DNA from: Triticum aestivum | Lineage: Eukaryota; Streptophyta; Magnoliopsida; Poales; Poaceae | Assembly (NCBI RefSeq): GCF_018294505.1 | Contig: NC_057809.1 | Span: 504,678,506-504,742,505, forward strand | DNA length: 64,000 nt | Direction: 5' to 3' | Part shown: piece by piece, positions 10,926 through 20,447 of the stretch | How positions within the stretch are numbered: position 1 is the first letter of the stretch | How the letters are laid out: every line of letters starts with the position of its first letter | Notes under the pieces: model-generated | Databases searched by the model: none | What the model saw: only the letters and a program-made list of their open reading frames with translations | Told to the model about the DNA's origin: nothing | Position numbers and translations under genes: made by a program

Positions 10926-12059
10926 AAACTCCATTGGATACATGCAAGACATGAGCTTATGACTAATCCATGATATATCTCTTATGATAACTATCTTATG
11001 TCTTGGATATATTTGTACCTTGCATGTTGTCTAACCCATGTAGATGCTTGATTGAATCTAATTCCATGAGATTGCGACTCACTCAAATCTTGAGCAATCT
11101 CTACATCACCAAGACTCTACACAATGGTGGTTGAAGACAAGGAAGCACAAAATCATTCAAACATATCCTTTGACAAATTCTATGATTGAGCTTCATGATT
11201 GTCATTTTTGGATACACAAGTGCTCTTCCTTGCAAAGAACTAACCCATGTAGGTAGATGAACTCAAACTCCAAGTGGTGCTCCCAACTCTTGATGAGCTA
11301 CATCAACCTCGAGCACCCACACAAGTTCCACTACATGAGCAAGAACCACACCACCACCCAAGGTATGTTATTCCATCTTAGAGAAGCTTTACTCCAAGAC
11401 ATGAGTCAAAGCAACTCAACAAGATGTGAATACATCAAGATGCTTAAACGAAAAATGGTAACCCCATTTTGAGCTTCAACGATGAGTATGACCTACGATC
11501 AAGTGTCCTCACTTGACTCCTAAGTCAATATACTCTAACATAGGTGACTATGTCACCGCCCAATTCTAGATGAAGTTCTCTTGTGATTCTTTTCTGAGTT
11601 ATTGCATTTGTCCCTTTCATATTTGTTTCTTTCTTTTTCAAACAAAAAAAACTTTATCTAGAAACTTTCACTCTTTTCTTTTTGATTTTTGTTCTGCATA
11701 TTTCTGCATCAAATTCCTTGCAAATCTTTCAGCTAATTCATTGCAAATCTTTGTGAGATCTTACTTGACTAGTGAGCTGAGGTGACAAGTGTTTTTCTCT
11801 GTGATGAACTCGGTTTCACCGAATTGTCATTTTTGGTCCAACCGAATCCCTTCGGTACTACCGAAACATGCCACTCGGTGCCACCGATTTCGCAACGGGA
11901 AAAACAGTTTGTCACATATTCTATATTTCTTCTGATCCAGCTCCACTCAATGAATCTTGTCCTCTACAAGCATCACAGTTTTATTCACTGCTTTGTGCTG
12001 AATCTCAAGGACCAAACCTATTCGACGGATTCCAGGAAAAACCTTCTTGGAAATTGATG
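10926..12059 (+). other. Non-coding 3' region of element A, first part
   Basis: About 1.1 kb with no convincing gene. At 11806-11892 it holds four more units of the same CGGT-nnn-ACCG palindrome found in the LTR. Sireviruses may carry an extra ORF here. I see no coiled-coil, membrane or other protein signature in this stretch. Confidence 0.7.
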
Positions 12060-12933
12060 TCAAAGGGGGAGAGAGAGATCACATCAAAAGCTTATCACCT
12101 ACAAAGGAGAAAGTACTAAGGGGGAGAGAAAGTCTCAAGGATCCCAGATGTTACTAAAGGGGAGAGAATACTCAAGGATCCCAAATATTAAGGGGGAGAA
12201 AGAAATCTCCAGGGGGAGAGAATACTCAAGGCTCCCAGATGCTTGATGTTCAAGAGGAGAGATGCCACATGTCTTTTTGGGGGAAAGACATGTTCATATG
12301 TACTCATTTGAATTAAGTTCTATTCATATCTTTCAGCTCTGATTTTCTGTTCCCTATCTTCTCCCAATATCCCATGTCAGATTCAGGGGGAGCAAGACAT
12401 CTAAGGAAAAGAAATAAGTCAAATTCATTGCATATCTTTATTCTTGGGGACACGTTGAATCCAATGTGGTACCTTGTACTCACTCTCTACATGTCATCCC
12501 AGTCTTGGCATTCTTGTGGTTTCTTTTGTTTGCTCTGGCTAGTGGATGTACCTGTGTTATCTAACTTTGTTTGTGCATGTTCATTCCATCCTAAGCCAAC
12601 TCAAGACCACAAGGTAAGTATATGCATCAAAATCATGAGTATGAGGAATTCTTGCTTATGTACATACTATTTGCAAGAAGGACTCATGAGCATGAAGGTA
12701 TTTTCCTTGATAATCTTTTGCTCTGATGCATATGGCCAAGATACATGTAACACATTGCCTACTCTGTCATGGTTATGCTCTCACATGCCTCTATATTTCA
12801 TATTTACACGAGTGCATACATGTAGGGGGAGCCTATGCTTGTTACATGTCCTTCCAAAGCTTTACTTGCTGTTCTTTATATCTTTATCTAAAGCTTTGAT
12901 GTATGTTGCCATCAGTTACCAAAAAGGGGGAGA
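12060..12933 (+). repeat. Multiple polypurine-like repeats and true polypurine tract of A
   Basis: GGGGGAG-type purine runs occur near 12063, 12120, 12157, 12190, 12211, 12282, 12386 and 12824, several inside a repeated phrase reading GGGGGAGAGAATACTCAAGG. The last, AAAAAGGGGGAGA at 12921-12933, abuts the 3' LTR and is the functional tract. Multiplied polypurine motifs are a reported Sirevirus trait. A 187-codon open frame (12374-12937) overlaps this area and is probably chance. Confidence 0.8.
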
Positions 12934-12934
12934 T

Positions 12935-14681
12935 TGAAAGCACAAGTGCTCCTTAGGTGGTTTTGGTAATTGATGACAACATATCTCTTGTTGGACTAAT
13001 GTTTCTATCTAGTATGTTTCAGATAAGTTCAACAATGGAGTGGCATGGACTAAAGGTTGTGGGAACTCCTTCAAGATGCTAAGGACAAAGGATTGGCTAA
13101 AGCCTCAAGCTCAAGACTCTTCATTTTACATTTTAGTGATCCAAGATCACATTGAGTCTTTAGGAAAAGCCAATACTATCAAGAAGGGATGAGGTGTTGC
13201 TTAATGAGCCTCTTGCTTCATGTGCTTAAGGATATGCTCCAAAATCCTCAGCTACTTTCCCACTTCCACAAATGACCTAAACCCTAAGCCAAACTCGGTC
13301 ATACCGATTCTTTCTATCCGGCGCCACCGAGTTTCACTTGTCATAAGCCACTGCCAAACCCTAGCAATTCGGTTCTACCGATAGGGATCTCGGTCTCACC
13401 GATATGGGATTGCAAACTCTCTGTTACCTATTGCAATATTTTCGGTCCCACCGAGATATGTAATCGGTCCCACCGAAATTGCAATGTAAATTCAGTGTTT
13501 CCTTTTTGTAACTTCTGGTCTCACCGAAAGAGCAAATCGATCCCACCGAGTTTGCCTGACCAACTCTCTGGTTAGCTAATTACCAAATTCGGTCTCACCG
13601 AGTTTGTGTAATCGGTCTCACCGAGATTACGTAATGCCCAAACCCTAACCATATCGGTCCTACCGAGTTGCATGTCAGTCCCACTGAAAATCTCTAACGG
13701 TCACTAGGTTTACATTTTCGGTCCGACCGAGTTTGTTGATTCGGTCCCACCAAGATTGGAAAACTGTGTGTAACGGTTGGATTTTGTGTGGAGGCTATAT
13801 ATACCCCTCCACCTCCTCTTCATTCGCTGAGAGAGCCATCAGACTAAGCCTACACTTCTAGCATCCTATTTCTGAGAGAGAACTACCTACTCATGTGTTG
13901 AGGCCAAGATATTCCATTCCTACCATATGAATCTTGATCTCTAGCCTTCCCCAAGTTGCTTTCCACTCAAACCTTCTTTCCACCAGATCCAAATCCTATG
14001 AGAGAGAGTTGAGTGTTGGGGAGACTATCATTTGAAGCACAAGAGCAAGGAGTTCATTACCTCCACACCATTTGTTACTTCTTGGAGAGTGGTGTCTCCT
14101 AGATTGGCTAGGTGTCACTTGGGAGCCTCCGACAAGATTGTGGAGTTGAACCAAGGAGTTTGTAAGGGCAAGGAGATGGCCTACTTCATGAAGATCTACC
14201 GCTAGTGAGGCAAGTCCTGTGTGGGCGATGGCCATGGTGGGATAGACAAGGTTGCTTCTTCGTGGACCCTTTGTGGGTGGTTGCTTCTTCGTGGACCCTT
14301 CGTGGGTGGAGCCCTTTGTGGACTCGCGCAACCGTTACCCTTTGTGGGTGGAGCCCTCCGTGGACTCGCGCAACCGTTACCCTTTGTGGGTTGAAGTCTC
14401 CATCAACGTGGATGTAGGATAGCACCACCTATCCGAACCACAGGAAAAACATCCATGTCTCCAATTGCGTTTGAATTCTCCAAACCCTTCCCTTTACATT
14501 CTTGCAAGTTGCATGCTTTACATTCCGCTACTCATATACTCTTTGCGTGCTTGCTTGATATGTATTGTGTATGTTGAAATTGTGCCTAAACTCCACTTAA
14601 ACAGAAAAAGCTTAAAAATTGCAACTTTAGCATTAAGTGTCTAATCCCCCCCTCTAGACACATCTACTTCAAGATCCTACA
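12935..14681 (+). mobile_element. 3' LTR of element A
   Basis: TGAAAGCA to CCTACA, 1747 bp, a direct repeat of 5194-6939. It is followed at once by the second TSD CAAAC and then by LINE sequence. Confidence 0.95.
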
Positions 14682-14686
14682 CAAAC

Positions 14687-14809
14687 GTTGTTAGGGACGA
14701 TAGCACACTTCTAACGAGCACCCTCCACCCTGCCAGGTTCATCAACTTGCCCTTCCAACCTGCCAAGCAAGCACGTATTCGATCTAGGATGAATTGGAGG
14801 TGGACTATT
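14687..14809 (-). pseudogene. LINE (L) ORF2, upstream fragment
   Basis: Minus-strand reading shows a typical LINE block (LDRIRACLAGWKGK and NLAGWRVLVRSVL) that runs straight on to the part beyond element A (FAMTSLQFPKKILTE across the CAAAC site). The upstream end is cut by element O at 14810. The rest of the LINE lies outside the window, past O. Confidence 0.85.
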
Positions 14810-15002
14810 TGAAGCAAATATGCCCTAGATGCAATAATAAAGTTGTTAGTTTATATTTCCTTATTCATGCTAGAATTGTACTGATTGGAAACCTAAATAC
14901 ATGTGTGAATATATAAACAAACACCGTGTCCCTAGTGAGCCTCTACTTGACTAGCTCGTTGATCAAAGATGGTTAAGGTTTCCTAACCATGGACATGAGT
15001 TG
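14810..15002 (+). mobile_element. Element O: first 193 bp of the BARE/Angela-type 5' LTR
   Basis: It starts TGAAGCAAATATGCCCTAGA, the known start of BARE/WIS/Angela LTRs. The presumed TSD to its left is CTATT (14805-14809), but the partner lies outside the window. Gypsy element Z interrupts it at 15003. The LTR resumes at 49050 in exact register, so the two parts form one LTR of about 1.69 kb. Confidence 0.9.
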
Positions 15003-15034
15003 TGATGACCCACAAGTACAGGGGATCAATTGTA

Positions 15035-15127
15035 CTCCCTCCATTCTGAAATAGATGACCCAACTTTATACTAACTTTGTGCTAAAGTTAGTAGAAAGTT
15101 GAGTCATCTATTTTGAAACGGAGGGAG
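15035..15127. mobile_element. Stowaway-type MITE
   Basis: A 93 bp element with inverted ends CTCCCTCC and GGAGGGAG, and a large internal palindrome (ACTAACTTTGTGCTAAAGTTAGT). It is flanked by TA on both sides (15033-15034 and 15128-15129). The sister Z LTR at about 46035 lacks it. This is a non-autonomous Tc1/mariner derivative that needs a transposase in trans. Confidence 0.93.
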
Positions 15128-16367
15128 TAGATCTTTTCGATAAGTAAGAGTGTCGAACCCAACAAGGAGCAGAAGGAAATGACAAGTAGTTTTCAGTAAG
15201 GTAGTGTCTGCAAGTGCTGAAATTGTAAGTAGCAAGTAGTTTGATGGCAAGATAATTTGTAAGGAGCAAGTAACGATAATTGTAACAAGTATGCTGCAAG
15301 GTAGCCCAATCCTTTTGATGCAAAGGACAGGCTAAAATGGTTTCTTATAATGAGCAAAGCGTTCTTGAGGGTACACGGGAATTTCATCTAGTCACTTTCA
15401 TCATATTGGTTTGATTTGTGTTCGCTACTTTGATAATTTTATATGTGGGTGGACCGGTGCTTAGGTGTTGTTCTTACTTGAACAAACCTCCTACTTATGA
15501 TTAACCCTCCCGCAAGCATCCACAACTACGAGAAAAGTATTAAGAATAAATTCTAACCATAGCATTAAACTCTAGGATCCAATCGGTCCCTTACAGAATA
15601 GTGCATAAACAAGGGTTTAAGTTTATGTCACTCTCGCAATCCACCATCCATTTACTACTCCACAATACATTCCCTTAGTCCCAAATATGGTGAAGTGTCA
15701 TGTATTCGACGTTCACATGACACCACTAAGCGAATCACAACATACATACTATCAAAATATCAAACACATATCAAATTCACATGATTACTTGCAACATTAT
15801 TTCTCCCCTGACCTCAAGAACAAAAGTAACTACTCACAAATAATAATCATGCTCAAGATCAGAGGGGTATTAAATAGCATATTGGATCTGAACATATAAT
15901 CTTCCACCAAATAAACCATATAGTAATCAACTACAAGATGTAATCAACACTACTAGTCACCCCCTAGCAACAATCTATAGTTCCGGTAATAAGATTGCAT
16001 ACAAGAGATGAACTAGGGTTTGAGATGAGATGGTGCTGGTGAAGATGTTGACGGAGATTGCCCTCCCCAAGATGGGAGAGTTGTTGGTGATAATGACGAC
16101 GATGATTTCCCCCTCCGGGAGGGAAGTTCCCCCGGCAGAATCGCTTCGCCGGAGGGCAAAAGTGCTCCTGCCCAAGTCCCGCCTCGAGGTGGCAGCGCTT
16201 TGTCCCGAAAGTCCTCCTCTTATGTTTTCTAGGTCCAAACCACTTATATACCAAAAGATGGGCACCGAAGGTGGGCCGAGGAGGCCACAACCCACCAGCG
16301 CACGCCAGGGGGGCCTGGCACGCCCAGGTGGGTTGTGCCAACCTGGTGGCCCCCTCTGGTGTTTATT

Positions 16368-18015
16368 GTGAAAGTGCAACTATCCCTGGGTGGTTTTGGT
16401 ACTTCCTAACAACATATAGCTCATTGAGCTAATGCTATTTCAAGATAAATATTTCAGGAAAGCTCAGTGATTGGCATGGCATGGATTAGAAAGTGGACCC
16501 CTCAAAATGCGAAGGACAAAAGATTGGCTCAAGCTCAAAGCACAAGACTCTACATTTTACTTTTAATGATCCAAGATCACATTGAGTCCATAGGAAAAGC
16601 CGATACTATTAAAAGAGGGTGAGGTGTTGCTTAATGAGTTACTTGCTCAAAATGATTAATGATATGCTCCAAAAACCCTCAACTACTTTCTCATATCCAC
16701 ATATGTCCCAAACAAAAGTCAAACTCGGCCCCACCGAATTCTTCTATCCGCCGCCATCGAGTTCACTTGACATAGCCACTGCCACAAACCCAAGTCACTT
16801 CAGTCTCACTGATAGGGATCTCGGTCTCACCGAGATGGGATTGCAACCTCTCTGTTTCCCTTCGTAACGTTTCGGTCCGACCAAGATGAGCGATCGGTCC
16901 CACCGAGATTGCAATGCAAACTCTCTGTTTCCCCTTCGTAACGTTTCGATCTAACCGAGATGAGCGAATCGATCCCACCGAGTTTTCCTGACCAACTCTC
17001 TGTTTGTCTATTACCAAAATCGGTCCCACCGAGTTTGTGTAATCGGTCTCATCAAGATTACGTTATGCCCTAACCCTAATGGAATCAGTCCCACCGAGTT
17101 CACATGTCGGTTCCACCGAAAATCCTAACGTTCACATTTTGAACTAAATCGGTCTGACCGAGTTTTATAATTCGGTCCCACCGAGTTTGGTGATTGTGTG
17201 TAACGGTTAGATTTTGTGTGGAGGCTATATATACCCCTCCACCCACTCTTCATTCGTGGAGAGAGCCATCAGAAAATGCCTACACTTCCTACTTACATTT
17301 TTTGAGAGAGAACTACCTACACTTGTGTTGAGGTCAAGATATTCCATTCCAACCACATAAATCTTGATCTCTAGCCTTCCCCAAGTTGCTTTCCACTCAA
17401 ATCATCTTTCTACCAAATCCAATCCTATGAGAGAGAGTTGAGTGTTGGGGAGACTATCATTTGAAGCACAAGAGCAAGGAGTTCATCATCAACACACCAT
17501 CTATTACCTTTTGGAGAGTGGTGTCTCCTAGATTGGTTAGGTGTCACTTGGGAGCCTCCGTCAAGATTGTGGAGTTGAGCCAAGGAGTTTGTACGGGCAA
17601 GGAGATCGCCTACTTCGTGAAGATCTACCCTAGTGAGGCAAGTCCTTCGTGGGCGATGGCCATGGTGGGATAGACAAGGTTGCTTCTTCGTGGACCCTTC
17701 GTGGACTTGCGCAACCGTTACCCTTCGTGGGTTGAAGTCTCCATCAATGTGGATGTACGATAGCACCACCTATCGGAACCACGCCAAAAATCTCCGTGTC
17801 TACATTGCGTTTGCTCCCTCCAAACTCCTCCCTTTACCTTCATATGCAATTGTTTTACATTCCGCTGCTATACTCTTAGAATTGCATGTGTAGGTTGATT
17901 ACTTGAATTGTGTTAAGTTGCTAAAATCTGCCAAGACTTAAAATTGGGAAAAGGCTAGATTTTTATTTGGTCAAGTAGTCTAATCACCCCCCTCTAGACA
18001 TACTTTCGATCCTAC
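16368..18015 (+). mobile_element. S1: solo LTR of a Sirevirus-like copia element
   Basis: The sequence is a diverged relative of the A LTR: GTGAAAGTGC start, palindrome array, TATATATA at 17226-17233, and a CCCCCCTCTAGACA end block. It is flanked by TTATT on both sides (16363-16367 and 18016-18020), and the sister Z LTR (near 48798) has the empty site. There is no internal region, so it arose by LTR-LTR recombination. With this TSD the ends read G...C rather than TG...CA, so limits may be off by one or two bases. Confidence 0.85.
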
Positions 18016-18268
18016 TTATTAACTCAAATATTTCTTAAATAATCCCTAAAAAATCTCCGTAAAGTTTCATCCCATTTGGAGTTGTGCAGAATAGGTGGCC
18101 TGACGTAGCTTTTCCAGGTCCAGATTTCTAGCTGTCGGAATTCTCCCTCTTGGTGTGTTCCTTGCAAATTATGAGAGAAAAGGCATTAGAATTACTCCAA
18201 AAAGCATTATTATGGATAAAAACATTATAAATAACAGTAAGAAAACATGATGCAAAATGGACGTATCA

Positions 18269-18889
18269 ACTCCCCCAAGCTTAGACCTCGCTTGTCCTCA
18301 AGCGAAAACCGAAATTGAAAAACATGTCCACATGCTTTGAGAGAGAGGTGTCGATAAAAACAAAATACGGACATTGAAGCATCATGTTGATTATTATAAC
18401 AGCAACAAAATTAAACATATGACTTTTATCATATACTTCCTATGAATAAGTAACAGATTATCACACAATCGAAGTATAAAGCAAAAACTTTATTAGAAAC
18501 CAACAGACTATGTTCTCAGTCAACTTTGCAACTACAGTTCATCATCTTTTCAGGAAGGGTCACGTGTCGGAGCCTTTAGGCAAGTCCACATACTCAACCA
18601 TCATATAGTCTTCTATGATTGCTAACACTCACCTTGTACCAATGAGCAAAACGTTTCAATTGGACACATAGAAAGATAGGGGCTTATAGTTTTGCCTCCC
18701 AACATACTCACCTAAAGGGTGATGTCAACAATAATAAATCATGCTATCTATATTCAACTAGACATATGTGCCTAGATCTTTCCTCACCACATGATGCTTG
18801 CCAAAAGAAAAAATAAAAAGGAATAGAAGGAAAACTTTGACTCTTTGCATAAAAGTAAATACATAGAAGTAAAAGATAGGCCCTTCGTA
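18269..18889 (-). other. Element Z 3' non-coding region and polypurine tract
   Basis: On the minus strand the LTR is preceded by AAGCTTGGGGGAGT (about 18269-18282), a clear polypurine tract. The remaining ~600 bases are AT-rich with no coding frame, as usual between gypsy integrase and the 3' LTR. It ends abruptly near 18890 where GC-rich element X begins. The integrase end that should precede it is missing. Confidence 0.8.
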
Positions 18890-20447
18890 GAGGGAAGCTG
18901 TGACGAGGACCGGGCTCACGAATCGCTCCCTTGGCGTCTCCTTAGGAGGTGGAGACGTTGGAGGCTCCAGCGACTCCGATGAGCCCTTCGCGACTCCAGA
19001 GACGAGCGACGACAGCTACGAGCCCCCGAGCCGGCGCCGCTCCCGGAGCAGGGCAGGCCCGTCAGGCCGCCGCCGACTCTGATCTAGATGGGGTTGGCGT
19101 CGGTACTTGGCGGCCCACTGTTGATGATGGCGTCTTTTGTAGCGATGCGTGTAGTTTGCGTCTCTTTAGGATCTATTCCCTGTGAGGAACCAAAAGCGCG
19201 CCCCATGGGGGCTTGTAAGGTGCCTGTGATCCTGTTTGTTAATATAACCCTTGCCGTAGATTTACGCGAGTTGCTCATTCCGTCTTAGCTCGGTTCTCCC
19301 TTTCGAACCTCACAAGGGCTTGGTGCTCTGCGCCGACAGGTCCCAGTCCCAAGGCGGCTTCAGCCGTCGCTGGTATGCCAGGTCGCGATGCCGTGGTCAA
19401 GGCCAGGAGGTGAGCGACCCGGAGTCCGGTAAGAGCCCCTAAACCGCGATGCTCAGGAGGTCCCCTTTGGCACCCAAGCAGCAGTCGTTCGGTGAGAAAG
19501 GGGAGCGACGTTGCTAACATGGGATAACATTAGGTGCAGGGATGGTGCCACGGTAGCTGGCGCTTCCGGGCGATAACTTATCTCGAGGATCAGGGGCCGC
19601 TCTCTAGCGTGTGCCCGGGCCCGTGCATCGGTAGGCGCGAGGTTGCTCGACAAAGTCCTCGCATGTCTCTCCCCTCTCGCCTTTGCTCCCCTTTCTGCTC
19701 TACGTCCTCGGGTCCCGGCCCTCGAGCGAGTCTCAGCCGTCGCTGGTATGCCAGGTCGCGATGCCGTGGTCAAGGCCAGAGGCTGAGGGCTGGAGAGCCA
19801 GTAAGAGCCCTGAGTCACGATGCTCAGGTACCCCCCCTTTAACGTGCAAGTGGTTTGCGCTGACGAGAGCGAAGGAGACACAGCAAGAGCCTCGCCTGAC
19901 GCGGCTCCTTCAGGAGGTCCTGCAGGTCCATCATAGAAAAAGCAAGGGGTTGCCATAACAGTTGACGGTCAGCCGTTTGTTGCTTCTGAAGGGTAGTGAG
20001 GCACTGAAGGCTTGACGAGGTGACGCTATGAGGGGCTGCCGCGGCCAGAGCTCAGCCATCCAGGTTCGTCAGCATTGCAGGGACGGACCCATGCGGAAGC
20101 GTCGTGCCGTCTGGGAGCAGCTCCGTTAATTGGCGTCAGCTGAGCAGGCAACTAGGTAAAGCACATTAGCCGCGAAGGAGTGGATTCGTTCAAGTAGATG
20201 CGGAGATCACTGGGTCAGGCCAGAGCGACTTGGGGATCATGCAGCCCGAGGGGAGCCCCCAACAAGGTAAGCTAACGATGCGAAATAAAAGGGATACACA
20301 CCGTAGGGACAGACCCACGCAGCCTGGGAATAATGCAGCCCTGGGGGCGCTCCTAGCTGGAAGTGAAACTTGAAAGATGTCACCTGATGACGCTGAAGAC
20401 GAAGGGGTGTTGGTGTAGCCGGCTCGGTGGGCTGTGAAAGCCGATCC
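18890..20447. other. Element X 3' non-coding region
   Basis: No clear gene. A 60-codon plus-strand frame (18900-19082) ends in an Arg/Ser-rich tail (SRRRSRSRAGPSGRRR). I cannot assign it, and it may be the broken end of a larger frame. An imperfect direct repeat of about 109 bp lies at 19359-19468 and 19732-19840. The left edge, near 18890, is a deletion junction with element Z. Confidence 0.55.
19359..19840. repeat. Imperfect ~109 bp direct repeat in X
   Basis: Copies at 19359-19468 and 19732-19840, 373 bp apart, share a near-identical core of about 45 bases beginning CAGCCGTCGCTGGTATGCCA, then drift but still share GTAAGAGCCC and GATGCTCAGG. This looks like an old local duplication. Confidence 0.85.

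Larger units (their letters stand above)
5194..14681 (+). mobile_element. Element A: full-length Sirevirus-like Ty1/copia retrotransposon
   Basis: Complete LTR-to-LTR copia element of 9488 bp with TSD CAAAC. In order it has the 5' LTR (5194-6939), an initiator-Met primer site, a short gag, protease, integrase, reverse transcriptase and RNase H in copia order, a long non-coding stretch, a polypurine tract and the 3' LTR (12935-14681). Three traits fit the Sirevirus lineage: a ~2 kb non-coding part after pol, many GGGGGAG polypurine-like repeats there, and palindromic motifs in the LTR. By eye the LTRs differ at roughly 25 of 1746 positions, so insertion is fairly recent. It cannot be autonomous, since gag and pol are broken. 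Confidence 0.95.
15003..18268 (-). mobile_element. 3' LTR of element Z, holding a MITE and solo LTR S1
   Basis: Its start on the minus strand (TGATACGTCC) is at 18268 and its end (GGGTCATCA) at 15003. Without the MITE and S1 it is about 1.5 kb, like the W LTR (1506 bp). Its sister, the 5' LTR at 46006-49049, lacks both insertions and so gives the empty sites. Confidence 0.92.

Noticed and set aside
12374..12937. 187-codon frame in the position of a possible Sirevirus env-like gene
   Set aside because: It overlaps the polypurine repeats and the LTR start and has no signal peptide, clear membrane helix pattern or coiled coil, so it looks like chance.
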